From IMG/VR virus record IMGVR_UViG_3300033996_000134, positions 1-26,294 of that record: a DNA stretch of 26,294 nt. One strand, written 5' to 3'. Below are positions 1 to 9,648 of the stretch, piece after piece. The stretch comes from a virus. Within the stretch, counting starts at the first letter, position 1. Each line of letters opens with the position of its first letter. A model generated the notes under the pieces. The model was not told the DNA's origin and ran no database searches. It worked only from the letters and a program-made list of their open reading frames with translations. The position numbers were made by a program, and so were the translations under genes.

Positions 1-3000
1 CCCATCAGCGGAACACGCATCGGCAATCGTGGTGAGTGCAGGGGCATCACGTTCAGTACGCCTAAGACGGTGTATTGGAACTTGGCTGGCGCACAAAACT
101 GGTCAGCAAATGCTTGGGCAACTACGTCTACAGGAACGCCATCAACGGATAACTTCCCACTGCCGCAGGATACAGCTACTTTTACCAATGCTGGCTCGGT
201 AACGGGAACAATTTCATTGGATAATATTTTATATGTTCCTAACGTAGATATGTCTGGGCGCACAAGCGCAATGACGTTATCACTGATTAGCATACAGACA
301 GTTTATGGAAATTGGACTAATGGTTCCGGAACAACGCTTTCAAACATACAGCCTCTGACGTTCTCTGGCGGCGCAACTCAAACCATCACCAGCGCAGGTA
401 AAACATTTCCCTGCCCCATCACCATCAATACCTACGGCGGCACAGTACAGCTTGCTGATGCGTTGAACATTGGGTTAAATAACTTTACTGTTACCAACGG
501 CACATTTAATACTCAAGGGTATGCTTTAACGGTAAATAATTTTCAATCCACAAATAGTAACGTAAGAAGTATTATATTTGGTGCATCGACGTTATCTGTA
601 AATTCTAGTGTTAATTTTGGAACATCTACTAATCTTACACTTAACACTGGCACTTCTTTAATAAACATAACCGGCAGTGGCGGTGTATCTATAAACGGCG
701 GTATTGGACAAACTTTTTACAATGTTAGTTTTAATGGCAGCCCCATATCTCTTGGATTTAGTAGCGGCGCAAATACATTTAACAATCTGACAATTTCAGC
801 GCCATCTTCTACCGGAATTTCAACATTTTATTTTAATGCAAATCAAACCATTAACGGCACACTGACCTGTGCTGGAGCATCCGCAGTCCGGCGCATCTTC
901 TTGCAGTCCGACACCATCGGCTTTCCGCGCACCCTGACGGTCAACGCCATCTCTGCCACTGACTGCGACTTCCGCGACATCACCCTTGCTGGCGCAGCAT
1001 CAGGCGCATCGCCTACACGCGCAGGTAACTGCGGAGGAAACACAGGCATCACGTTTCCTGCACCCAAGACGGTGTACTGGAACCTTGCTGGCGCTCAAAA
1101 CTGGAGTGCAACGGCTTGGGCCACAGGGTCTGGTGGTACGCCTGACATCAACAATTTTCCATTGGCGCAAGATACTGCGGTGTTTGATAACACAGGTAGC
1201 GTGACGGGCACGATTACCATCAACACCAATTGGAATATCGGCACGTTTGACGCTTCATTGCGTACCAGCGCGATGACGCTGACAACAAGCACAAACGCCC
1301 CCGTTGTTTACGGCAATTGGTTGTTTGGTACAGGCGTTACGTCATCTAGCACCACAGGCACAATTAACTTTTCCAAGAATGGCACTCAAACTATCACTAG
1401 TAACGGTGTTCAGTTTGGCTGTCCTGTATTCATTAACCACCCTCTTGCAAACGTTCAGCTTGCTGATGCGCTGTCGCTTAGTTCTTTAAGAAGATTAACT
1501 GTTGAGCAAGGAACATTTGACGCTGTTAGTTATAACGTAACTGTAGGACAATTTTTACAAACTTCGTCTTCAAACGCCGTAAGAATGGGTTCTGGTACTT
1601 GGACAATTTCAGGTACTGGCGCTGTTTGGACAGCAAGCACAGCATCAAACATTACTGCGGGAACTTCAACAATCATCCTCACAGACACATCAACAGCAAC
1701 AAGAACATTTCAAGGTGGTAGTGCGTATTACAACAAACTTACAATTGGCGGCGCAACAGGCACATCAACGCTGACGATTACTGGCAGCAACACATTTGGT
1801 GAACTTGCATCTACTAAAACGGTAGCGCACACAATTGATTTTGGAACGAACCCCCAAAATTTTGGTAAATGGTCCGTGACAGGCACGGCGGGTAACGTGG
1901 TGACTATTACGGGCACAAGCACTTCAAACTTTATTTTTGGCCCTGCGGTTACAGGCGTTGACTACTTGGCTATGGGTAGTTGGGGCATTTTCACAGCAAG
2001 CCCCGGTGAGTTTTACGCTGGAGCAAACAGCACTGGCACAGCCGCAGCTCCTTTATTTAGGACAGCCGCACCAGCACCTCGCACGCTGTATTGGGTAGGC
2101 GGCACAGGCAACTGGTCATCCACAACCAAGTGGTCTACGTCATCTGGGGGTGGCTCTGGCGCAGCTATCCCAACATCTTTAGACGCAGTCAATTTTGACG
2201 CAATGTCAAACGCCACAGCCTACACAGCCACAATTGACGCTGGTGTAACGCTTGCCCGATGCGCCTCGTTCACAATGGCTGGCCCGTTAGTTGGCAACGT
2301 GACCTTTGCTGGCTCGGTGGGTATTGCCTTCCACGGCAACGTGAGTTTTGCTGCTACGGGGATTACTCGGACGTACACGGGCATTATTAACTGTGCGGGT
2401 AATGCCAGCTACACGTTTACTACAAACGGGCTGACGCTTGGTGCTAGCCTTGTTATTAATGGGGTGGATTCAACGTGGACGCTGGGTTCAGCCCTAACTT
2501 CTTCTGCTGGAACGGCCCAAATTACTTACGGCACATTAAATACATCAGCCAGTAACTACGCATTATCTTATACGCAAATAAGTAGCTCAAATGGTTTTAA
2601 AAGGGCTTTGATTCTAAATGGCTCGGTTGTTACTGCCTCAACAAACAGTGGTGCAGCAATAGCTTTTGCGAATATTTCTAACTTTACATTTAACGCAGGC
2701 ACATCGCAAATTAATTTATCTGCAGGTGACTCTGGCATTGCGTCTGGTGGATTAACCTTTAATAACGTTTCTTTTACCAGCGTTTCATCAACCCTTCTTT
2801 CCATTACAGGCGCAAACACATTTAACACATTGTCGTTTACTGGCCGCACAAACGTTGGCATAACACCCCTCACAATCAACGCCAACCAAACCATCAACAC
2901 CCTGACGCTGAACGCCGGAACAGCATCTGCCTACCGCACGTTCTTGGCATCCAACACCATCGGCACAACCAGAACATTGACGGTTGGCACTCTGACCGCT

Positions 3001-5937
3001 GGCGCTGCTGACATTGACTTCCGTGACATCACCATTGCTGGCGCTGCTGCTCCAATCTCCGGCACTCGGTTTGGTGATGCCAAAGGCAATAGCGGAATTA
3101 CGTTTGATGCGGCTAAGACGGTTTATTACCGACAGACAGGATCCGCCAACTGGGGTGCAACCGGTACAGGCTCTTGGTCTGCTACGTCTGGTGGTGGTTT
3201 TGATGCAACTCAATTTCCGCTTGCCCAAGATACAGCCATTTTCCCCGCTGCAACGTATCCAGCTTCTGGGTCTACAACCACTGTAAACGCCAACTACAAC
3301 ATCGGCACGATTGATATGTCGTTGCGTACCGCCAACACGATGACGCTGGCGACAAGCACGAACACACCAGCAATCTACGGCAACTGGATCAACGGTACGG
3401 GCACTACGCTGACGGGTACGGGATTAATGACGTTTGCAGGGCGTGGCAGTCAGACGATTACAAATGCCGGAAAAACATTTACGCAAAATTTTAGAATTGA
3501 TACGCCTACTGGTTCTGTTACGTTACAAGATGCATTTATTTCTAGCAATTCAAACGCTCCTTCTTTTACTTTAAACCAAGGAACATTTAATGCCAATAAT
3601 TACAATGTAACATTTACTTCAACAGCTTCATCTGGGCCATCATTTGTTGGGGTTGGTCTTGTAAGAGCTTTAGCTTTTGGTTCAGGTACTTGGACTATTG
3701 CAGGCGCACAACCTTGGGATGCAAGCCCTGTAAATTTTACTTTTACTGGCACGGGGACCCTTAACTTAACGTCTGCTTTTAGTAAAAACTTTTTTGGTAA
3801 TGTTTCTTATCCTGATCTTACAGTCAACCAAGGTGGTGCAGGTGTGTTGAATTTTACTGGCAGCAACACCTTTAAGACCATCACCAACACCTACAGTGCC
3901 ACGGGCGCTACAACAATTGCTTTGGGAGCCACAACGCAAACCCTGACAAGCCCGTGGACAGCAACGGGTGCAGCAGGGCGGGTACTGACCATCAGCGGCA
4001 CATCCGCAACATCTCCCGGCACTTTACGGTTTACAGGAGCAGGCACAGCAGCCAACGTAGATTATCTGGCAATCAACAACGTCAGAGCATACGACCTTGT
4101 AGACGAGTGGTACGCAGGGGCCAACTCAACAAACGGCGGTTCGCTCGGTTGGTACTTTGTTGCCGCAGGCGGTACGGTTTATGCCGTTACCATCACTGAA
4201 ACTGGGACTGGTACAGACGCAATTACTGCCAAAGTCACTCTGCTTGGGACGATCAGCGAAACAGGCACCGGCACAGATTCAATTTCCAGCAGTTTCTTAT
4301 TTTTGGGTGCAGTTAGTGAGTCGGCCACAGTCACTGATTCCAACTTTGCAACATTCCAGCCAAAAGCAAACATCACCGAAACGGCTACCGGCTCCGATGT
4401 AGAGTCGGCAATTTTGAGCGCAATTTCGCTGATTGCAGAAACAGCCACAGGTTCTGATACTGACAGCGCCAAATTAACTGCTAACTCCAATCTTAGCGAA
4501 ACAGCTACGGGGGCTGATACCGACAGTGCAAGAATGACCGCTCAGTCTGTGATCGCAGAGCTTGCCACCATTACGGACGCCGCATCAGCTAGAGCAACGC
4601 TTCTTGCCGCCGTTATTGAAGCGGCCACCATCACTGACCTGCCATCTTCCATTAAGGGTCTGTTTGTCTACATCCTTGAGTCTGTAACCGCGACAGATTC
4701 AATTAATGCGCCGGGCAGTACGTATAACCCCTCGTTAAGTGAATCCGCCACAGCTACCGATAACATTGTTGCTCTGACGGTGTTTGTCGCCCAAATCGTA
4801 GAGGCTACTACCGCTGCCGATGTTGTTGCTGCGTTTAAATCGTATTTCTCCGCAGTTTTAGAAACTGCGTCTGGAGCAGATTCGGTTGCGGCCCAGTTCA
4901 CCGCCAAGTCAATTATTGCTGAGTCTGCTACAGGATCTGATACTGAAACCCCTCAGTTGATAATGCGCCCATCTGTCAGTGAAACAGCAACCGTATCAGA
5001 CGCGGATGTTGGTCGTATTGTGTTTCCCAGCAATATTGCTGAGTTGGCTACAGCCGCAGATACAGATTCGGCCCAATATACAACCCGCCCAAACATTGCA
5101 GAAACAGCCACCGGCACAGACGCACCCAGTGCAAGAGCCACGTTCAGCTCTAGCCTCATTGAGTCCAGCACCGTTCAAGATATTGTTCAGGCATACCTAA
5201 CAGCGGTGGGTGTTATTACCGAGCTTGCCACAGGTGCCGATCAAGTTAGTGCCTTAAGAGCTTTGGCTGTTGCAATCTCAGAGACAGCATCCACTACAGA
5301 CACCGTGGCGGCTAAAGCTATTTTCCAAGGCATCCTGCAAGAACTTGCTACAGCCCAAGACGCAGTCAATGCTCCGGGTTCTACATACAGCGCTCCAATT
5401 GTAGAGCTGGCTACCCTGCTCGATGCTGTGCTGGCAAGAGCAACATTCCCGGTCAGTTTAAACGAGACAGCCACAGGAACCGAGACAGTCCAAGCCACCT
5501 TTATCCCTTACGCTAGGATTGTTGAAACTGCGACCATTACGGATGCGGCGTCGGCCTTGGCTATTTTTGCGGCACGGACAGTTGAGTCGGCCTACATTAC
5601 GGATCAAGTATCTCCTCCCGGCTCAATCTACAATCCTGTGGTGTTGGCGGTTGCTCAGCTCTTAGATCAGGTCAGCCCACCCGGAAGTATCTACAACGCG
5701 CCGGTGTTAGAGTCAGCAACAATCTCAGACAGCCTGATTGGTGGCTTCCTCTGGATTGATGTTAACGATGACCAAATTGCCAACTGGGGTGATATAAACA
5801 ATTCCCAGACAACAACATGGTTGGCAGTAGATGACAGCCAGACAACAAACTGGCAAAATGTCAACAATACGCAAACATCTGGTTGGACGGATGTAGACGA
5901 CACCCAAACACCGGGCTGGAACCCGATTCTTCCGTAA
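1..5937 (+). CDS. Giant repeat-built tail fibre / adhesin-like protein (5' partial)
   Basis: The frame is open from base 1; codons before the GTG at 70 continue the repeat found downstream (a GTR...GITF boundary followed by PKTVYW), so the true start lies left of the window. 1978 residues are visible. Residues 21-1390 are four Thr/Ser/Gly/Asn-rich beta-strand modules of about 340 aa opening with [KR]T-[VL]-Y-[WY] and NW(S/G). Residues 1398-1917 are 26 repeats of 20-21 aa with consensus I-x-E-x-A-T-x-x-D. Residues 1918-1978 are 11-aa Trp repeats. There is no TM segment, catalytic motif or cysteine-rich domain. A second fibre gene starts 9 bases downstream. Composition and context suggest a phage fibre or surface-binding protein; the receptor and enzymatic role, if any, are unknown. 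It could also be a decoration protein. Confidence 0.8.
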   Translation, partial: PISGTRIGNRGECRGITFSTPKTVYWNLAGAQNWSANAWATTSTGTPSTDNFPLPQDTATFTNAGSVTGTISLDNILYVPNVDMSGRTSAMTLSLISIQTVYGNWTNGSGTTLSNIQPLTFSGGATQTITSAGKTFPCPITINTYGGTVQLADALNIGLNNFTVTNGTFNTQGYALTVNNFQSTNSNVRSIIFGASTLSVNSSVNFGTSTNLTLNTGTSLINITGSGGVSINGGIGQTFYNVSFNGSPISLGFSSGANTFNNLTISAPSSTGISTFYFNANQTINGTLTCAGASAVRRIFLQSDTIGFPRTLTVNAISATDCDFRDITLAGAASGASPTRAGNCGGNTGITFPAPKTVYWNLAGAQNWSATAWATGSGGTPDINNFPLAQDTAVFDNTGSVTGTITINTNWNIGTFDASLRTSAMTLTTSTNAPVVYGNWLFGTGVTSSSTTGTINFSKNGTQTITSNGVQFGCPVFINHPLANVQLADALSLSSLRRLTVEQGTFDAVSYNVTVGQFLQTSSSNAVRMGSGTWTISGTGAVWTASTASNITAGTSTIILTDTSTATRTFQGGSAYYNKLTIGGATGTSTLTITGSNTFGELASTKTVAHTIDFGTNPQNFGKWSVTGTAGNVVTITGTSTSNFIFGPAVTGVDYLAMGSWGIFTASPGEFYAGANSTGTAAAPLFRTAAPAPRTLYWVGGTGNWSSTTKWSTSSGGGSGAAIPTSLDAVNFDAMSNATAYTATIDAGVTLARCASFTMAGPLVGNVTFAGSVGIAFHGNVSFAATGITRTYTGIINCAGNASYTFTTNGLTLGASLVINGVDSTWTLGSALTSSAGTAQITYGTLNTSASNYALSYTQISSSNGFKRALILNGSVVTASTNSGAAIAFANISNFTFNAGTSQINLSAGDSGIASGGLTFNNVSFTSVSSTLLSITGANTFNTLSFTGRTNVGITPLTINANQTINTLTLNAGTASAYRTFLASNTIGTTRTLTVGTLTAGAADIDFRDITIAGAAAPISGTRFGDAKGNSGITFDAAKTVYYRQTGSANWGATGTGSWSATSGGGFDATQFPLAQDTAIFPAATYPASGSTTTVNANYNIGTIDMSLRTANTMTLATSTNTPAIYGNWINGTGTTLTGTGLMTFAGRGSQTITNAGKTFTQNFRIDTPTGSVTLQDAFISSNSNAPSFTLNQGTFNANNYNVTFTSTASSGPSFVGVGLVRALAFGSGTWTIAGAQPWDASPVNFTFTGTGTLNLTSAFSKNFFGNVSYPDLTVNQGGAGVLNFTGSNTFKTITNTYSATGATTIALGATTQTLTSPWTATGAAGRVLTISGTSATSPGTLRFTGAGTAANVDYLAINNVRAYDLVDEWYAGANSTNGGSLGWYFVAAGGTVYAVTITETGTGTDAITAKVTLLGTISETGTGTDSISSSFLFLGAVSESATVTDSNFATFQPKANITETATGSDVESAILSAISLIAETATGSDTDSAKLTANSNLSETATGADTDSARMTAQSVIAELATITDAASARATLLAAVIEAATITDLPSSIKGLFVYILESVTATDSINAPGSTYNPSLSESATATDNIVALTVFVAQIVEATTAADVVAAFKSYFSAVLETASGADSVAAQFTAKSIIAESATGSDTETPQLIMRPSVSETATVSDADVGRIVFPSNIAELATAADTDSAQYTTRPNIAETATGTDAPSARATFSSSLIESSTVQDIVQAYLTAVGVITELATGADQVSALRALAVAISETASTTDTVAAKAIFQGILQELATAQDAVNAPGSTYSAPIVELATLLDAVLARATFPVSLNETATGTETVQATFIPYARIVETATITDAASALAIFAARTVESAYITDQVSPPGSIYNPVVLAVAQLLDQVSPPGSIYNAPVLESATISDSLIGGFLWIDVNDDQIANWGDINNSQTTTWLAVDDSQTTNWQNVNNTQTSGWTDVDDTQTPGWNPILP
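61..4191 (+). repeat. Four ~340-aa beta-rich modules in the giant fibre
   Basis: Module starts are at 61, 1063, 2077 and 3112. Modules 1, 2 and 4 share an opening with FPL-x-QDTA and a later YGNW; module 3 has a different opening (YWVGGTGNW, SLDAVNFDA). Ends alternate: modules 1 and 3 finish with a DFRDIT-[LI]-AGAA...TR-x-G...GITF block, while modules 2 and 4 finish with a VDYLA...FYAGANST / WYAGANST block. The first 60 bases are the tail of a further module of the first type. Confidence 0.85.
4192..5751 (+). repeat. 26 tandem 20-21-aa repeats (I-x-E-x-A-T-x-x-D)
   Basis: Continuous units of 20 aa (occasionally 21, where a PGS-x-Y insertion occurs) begin with a beta-prone I/V/L-x-E-[ST/L]-A-T-x-x-D core followed by a more variable A-rich half. 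The first unit is ITETGTGTD at 4192 and the last is VLESATISD at 5704. Units are diverged at DNA level, so the array looks old rather than freshly expanded. This resembles a stalk of small beta repeats. Confidence 0.85.
5752..5937 (+). repeat. Five 11-aa tryptophan repeats at fibre C-terminus
   Basis: TGG codons recur exactly every 33 bases at 5752, 5785, 5818, 5851, 5884 and 5917. Units follow W-x-x-[VI]-[ND]-[ND]-[SDT]-Q-[TI]-x-x, e.g. WLAVDDSQTTN, and end with WNPILP and stop. The perfect period with no indels implies a rigid structure, perhaps a trimer cap or binding tip (inference). Confidence 0.9.
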
Positions 5938-5946
5938 GGATTTAAT

Positions 5947-7836
5947 ATGTCAAGCAGCTTTTCCAATCTTAAATTTGAGCTAATCGGCACGGGCGAGCAG
6001 TCCGGATCTTGGGGTACAACCACCAACTCCAACATCGGTACAGCCATTGAGCAAGCCATTGTCGGAATGGCCACCCTAACTTCTTCTGACTTTACAGCCA
6101 ACGTAGCAACTCTTACGCTGTCCAATACCACCGCAGCACAGAACGCGCGGGCGTTGTGTTTGGTAGTTTCCGCCAGTTCACTGTCTGCCGCTGGCACGAT
6201 TAACGTTCCGGCTATTCAAAAGCCATATCTAATCATTAACAACGACAGCTATGCCGTGACAGTCAAAGTGTCTGGTCTGACGGGCGTTTCAGTACCAGCC
6301 GGTAAACGCACGGTTGTGTACAACAACGGCACGGACATTGGCAACCAGATTGACTATTTATCCACTCTGGCGCTAGGCACAGCTCTACCAATTACCTCTG
6401 GTGGTACAGGTTCAACATCCACAACCTTTGTTAATCTAGCCACCAATGTGACGGGAACTCTGCCTGTTGCCAATGGCGGTACTGGGTCTACAACTGCCAC
6501 TGGCACGGGATCGGTGGTGTTAGCTACAAGTCCCACATTGGTAACTCCTGCTTTAGGTACGCCTGTATCAGGCAACTTTAGCACTGGGACATTTACATGG
6601 CCTACGTTCAATCAGAATACCAGTGGTACTGCGGCAGGTCTATCTTCTACTTTGGCTGTTGCCTCTGGTGGTACGGGGTTAGCAACAACTCCCGCAAATG
6701 GTCAGATTGATATTGGCAATGGTACTGGGTTTACACGCACCACATTAACTGCCGGATCAAACATCACGATCACCAATTCTGCAGGGGGCATTTCAATTGC
6801 TTCTACCAATCCCGGTGGCACGGTAACGGGGGTTACTGCTACTGCGCCTGTAGTATCTAGTGGCGGCACAGCACCGGTTATAAGCATGGGAGTGGCTTCC
6901 TCTAGTGCAGACGGATATTTGTCAAGCACCGACTGGAGCACATTTAACAACAAACAACCTGCCGGTTCATACATTACATCCGGCGGGGCTTTAGGAACGC
7001 CTTCTTCAGGCAACTTAGCAAACTGCACATTCCCAACGCTCAATCAAAACACAACCGGAACAGCTGCTGGCTTATCTGCAACCTTGGCTGTTGCCTCTGG
7101 TGGCACTGGCGTTACCTCTTCCACTGGTTCTGGGTCGGTTGTTTTATCTAACTCACCATCGTTGGTAACCCCTGCTTTAGGTACTCCATCGTCTGGTAAC
7201 CTAGCCAATTGCACATTCCCAACACTTAACCAGAATACCAGTGGTACTGCTGCCGGGCTTTCTGCAACTTTGGATGTTACTTCTGGTGGTACAGGTGTAA
7301 CTACATTGACTGGATTGGTGAAAGGTTCTGGCACTTCTGCATTTACAGCGGCAACTGCTGGTACAGACTACGTAGCGCCCGGAACAGCTACTACGTTTAC
7401 AGCCAAACAAACCTTTTCCGGCGGCGCAGCAACGATGGCCGCTACATTGGCTAATGCTCTGGAAGTGGCAACCATATCTGCAACTGCGGCAACCGGAACC
7501 ATTAACTACGACATTACCACGCAGTCAGTGGTGTACTACACAAGCAACGCATCTGCTAACTGGACGGTTAACTTTAGGGCTTCTAGCGGTACATCTTTAA
7601 ATTCCGCAATGGCTACAGGCGAAAGCGTAACCACAGTATTTATGGTCACACAAGGCTCAACCGCTTATTACAACAGTGCGGTTACGGTTGACGGCGTTTC
7701 AGTCACACCTAAGTGGCAGGGCGGTTCAGCCCCAACAAGCGGGAACGCCAGCGGTATTGATGTGTACGCATACACCATCATCAAGACTGGTGCTGCTACG
7801 TTTACTGTTTTGGCTTCAGTTACACAGTTTAAATAA
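5947..7836 (+). CDS. Phage tail fibre-like protein with SGGTG repeats
   Basis: 629 aa. The N-terminus (residues 1-40, with FSNLKFELIGTGEQ and GSWGTTTN) is a module I recognise from tail fibres of environmental tailed phages, probably the virion-attachment end. Residues 140-480 are collagen-like low-complexity sequence with SGGTG, LGTPSSGN and NQNTSGTAAGLS motifs. A C-terminal domain from about residue 500 (TTQSVVYYTSNASANW, then TPKWQGG) also recurs as a structural C-terminal module in phage proteins. The start is set by TAAGGATTTAATATG: the upstream stop plus GG forms the Shine-Dalgarno sequence. No protease or glycosidase motif is visible. It probably binds a receptor, or forms a side fibre with the upstream protein. 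Confidence 0.8.
   Translation: MSSSFSNLKFELIGTGEQSGSWGTTTNSNIGTAIEQAIVGMATLTSSDFTANVATLTLSNTTAAQNARALCLVVSASSLSAAGTINVPAIQKPYLIINNDSYAVTVKVSGLTGVSVPAGKRTVVYNNGTDIGNQIDYLSTLALGTALPITSGGTGSTSTTFVNLATNVTGTLPVANGGTGSTTATGTGSVVLATSPTLVTPALGTPVSGNFSTGTFTWPTFNQNTSGTAAGLSSTLAVASGGTGLATTPANGQIDIGNGTGFTRTTLTAGSNITITNSAGGISIASTNPGGTVTGVTATAPVVSSGGTAPVISMGVASSSADGYLSSTDWSTFNNKQPAGSYITSGGALGTPSSGNLANCTFPTLNQNTTGTAAGLSATLAVASGGTGVTSSTGSGSVVLSNSPSLVTPALGTPSSGNLANCTFPTLNQNTSGTAAGLSATLDVTSGGTGVTTLTGLVKGSGTSAFTAATAGTDYVAPGTATTFTAKQTFSGGAATMAATLANALEVATISATAATGTINYDITTQSVVYYTSNASANWTVNFRASSGTSLNSAMATGESVTTVFMVTQGSTAYYNSAVTVDGVSVTPKWQGGSAPTSGNASGIDVYAYTIIKTGAATFTVLASVTQFK
6548..7300 (+). repeat. Three copies of an LGTP...SGGTG segment in the tail fibre
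   Basis: Related ~40-aa segments start near 6551, 6988 and 7173. Each reads LGTP-x-SGN, FP/WPT-x-NQNT-x-GTAAGLS and [AD]V-[AT]-SGGTG. Copies 2 and 3 are nearly identical at protein level (both contain NLANCTFPTLNQNT) but differ in synonymous codons. Confidence 0.8.
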
Positions 7837-7837
7837 T

Positions 7838-9136
7838 ATGCCAACTCCAATTACACGCGGCGCAGCTTCGGCTCTTGGCTTTGGGTTTTTGTCTGTCAGC
7901 AAAACCCATTGGATTACTTTTGGGACGGCGACTTTTTCGTTTGTTAGTTCAAAATTAGACGCTTCTTTAAATTTAGTAAATGTTACTAACAAAGGGTTGG
8001 AAACTCCAATATACAAAATAGGTAACGATGGTATTTTGGGGTATAACGCCAGAAAATATTCAACTGGAAGTTTTGGCTATGAAACAAGTGCAATTGATGT
8101 TGATACCTCTACAGGTTATACGTGGACAGCTGGCCTTTTCTCTACTACTTCTACTTATTTTGGTTTAGTTATTGCGTATGATTCTTCAAATAGCCCTGCC
8201 GTTGTTAAACGTGTAAACAATGTTGCATATGCGCCGTATACGGACATAAAAGTTTCAGGGTCAAATATTGTTGTGTGCGGTGATTATCTTGATACCGGCA
8301 CCTTCACTTACGGTGTACACGTTGGCGTTTTAACCAAATCAACTGGACTTTATTCTTTATCAAGAATACTTACTTCTGCCACGGAATTGTATTCAAGGGC
8401 AGTTACCGTGGATGGCTCTGGAAATATCTATGCGCTAGGTACGTTGGATACGTTTGCCACCGCCACTTATGTTTTTAAATACAACAGTTCAATGGTTTTG
8501 CAGTGGCAAACTGCCATGACTTCAACAAAACCAACTGACATTACCACTGATTCCGGTGGAGATGTATACATTTGCGCTGCTAACAGTGTTCAAAAGTTTA
8601 ATTCCTCTGGCACCCTGCAATGGCAACGAACGATTGCAACAGGGGTTGCCTATAGAAATGTTGCATTCTCAAAATTAACAATAGACAGTTCTAACAACAT
8701 TTATGCGGCAGGAACTATGACTGATACGCAGTCAACTACCTATTACTATGCCGTCATTGTCAAATATAACTCGTCAGGAACTTTGCAATGGACTCGTGTT
8801 TTGTATAGAAGTTCAGGCTCCAACCCGCAAGTTTTTGGAAACGCTATTTCCATTGACAACACAAACGGTAATTTTTATATTTCCGGCAAAGATACAGGTG
8901 GGCCTTATTTATTGACGGCTAAATTACCCATAGATGGCACATTAACTGGTTCATATTCACAGGCATCCCCGGCAGTAACGTATACATATGCAGATCCCGG
9001 TTGGACAGATGCTGCTGGTGCATTTACACAAACTACACCAACATTTACTGATGCGGCTGGAACTAATGCTCAAGCAACCCCGGTATCGCCATCGTCGCAA
9101 AATCTAAGCAACCCGTTTTACAAACTCCCCGTTTAA
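7838..9136 (+). CDS. Virion-associated protein with SBBP/NHL-like beta-propeller repeats
   Basis: 432 aa. I chose ATG 7838 because it lies one base after the upstream stop (TAATATG); a longer upstream extension in this frame would overlap 160 bases of the fibre's conserved C-terminal domain. The middle holds propeller-like blades: VDGSGNIYALG (~190), TDSGGDVYICA (~237), IDSSNNIYAAG (~281) and a weaker fourth at ~338. Between them lie LQWQ/LQWT strands after NSSG. This pattern matches SBBP/NHL-type blades of known families. The C-terminus has two short DAAG-containing repeats and ends FYKLPV. There is no obvious Shine-Dalgarno sequence, so translation is probably coupled to the fibre gene. It is likely a tail-tip or fibre accessory protein; the ligand is unknown. 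Confidence 0.65.
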   Translation: MPTPITRGAASALGFGFLSVSKTHWITFGTATFSFVSSKLDASLNLVNVTNKGLETPIYKIGNDGILGYNARKYSTGSFGYETSAIDVDTSTGYTWTAGLFSTTSTYFGLVIAYDSSNSPAVVKRVNNVAYAPYTDIKVSGSNIVVCGDYLDTGTFTYGVHVGVLTKSTGLYSLSRILTSATELYSRAVTVDGSGNIYALGTLDTFATATYVFKYNSSMVLQWQTAMTSTKPTDITTDSGGDVYICAANSVQKFNSSGTLQWQRTIATGVAYRNVAFSKLTIDSSNNIYAAGTMTDTQSTTYYYAVIVKYNSSGTLQWTRVLYRSSGSNPQVFGNAISIDNTNGNFYISGKDTGGPYLLTAKLPIDGTLTGSYSQASPAVTYTYADPGWTDAAGAFTQTTPTFTDAAGTNAQATPVSPSSQNLSNPFYKLPV

Positions 9137-9156
9137 GTCATGCAGTAGGTTGAAAC

Positions 9157-9648
9157 ATGATTGATCCGATCACGGCCCTAGCCGGTATTCAGTCTGCAGT
9201 AAAACTGATTAAGCAGGCGTCCAAGACCGTGGACGACGTGGCCTCGCTTGGGCCGATGCTGGGTAAGTATTTTGATGCCAAGTCAACTGCTGCTAAGGCT
9301 GTTGTAGAGTCTAAGAAAAAGGGTGGTTCCTCTATGGGGACTGCGCTTCAGATTGAAATGGCGCTTGACCAAGCCAAGACGTTTGAGGCTGACTTGCAGA
9401 TACTGTTCATGCAGGCGGGCAAGATTGATGTGTGGAACAAGATTAAAGCCAGAGCGCAGGCAATGGATGTGGAAGATGCCCACACCGCTAGGCGGGAGAA
9501 GGAAGAAGAGAAGAAGCGTAAACAAAAAGAGCAAGACCAACTTGAAATTGGCCTGATGCTGGGTGGTCTTGCGATCCTGTTGTTTATGTTGTACGTTGGA
9601 ATCTATGAGGTTATGGAGCACTGTGCAAAAGTTAGGTGCGGGCGGTGA
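9157..9648 (+). CDS. Small protein with C-terminal membrane anchor
   Basis: 163 aa. It starts MIDPITALAGIQSAVKLIK, continues as an amphipathic helical region, then a highly charged K/E/R-rich helix (about 105-130) followed by one TM segment (131-150) and a short cysteine-containing tail. Its Shine-Dalgarno sequence is TAGG with 7 bases before ATG. Its stop overlaps the GTG start of the next mini-gene. Position just before holin and endolysin suggests a lysis-accessory or membrane-associated virion role, but I do not recognise a characterised family. The topology (long soluble N-terminus, C-terminal anchor) does not fit a classical i-spanin. Confidence 0.7.
   Translation: MIDPITALAGIQSAVKLIKQASKTVDDVASLGPMLGKYFDAKSTAAKAVVESKKKGGSSMGTALQIEMALDQAKTFEADLQILFMQAGKIDVWNKIKARAQAMDVEDAHTARREKEEEKKRKQKEQDQLEIGLMLGGLAILLFMLYVGIYEVMEHCAKVRCGR

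Noticed and set aside
4192-5937. Minisatellite or CRISPR-like array
   Set aside because: Repeats are in frame, diverged at synonymous sites and conserved at protein level, so they are coding repeats.
7676-7837. Upstream extension of the propeller-like protein
   Set aside because: It would overlap the conserved C-terminus of the fibre and encode unlike, Arg/Gln-rich sequence; ATG 7838 fits the TAATATG junction.
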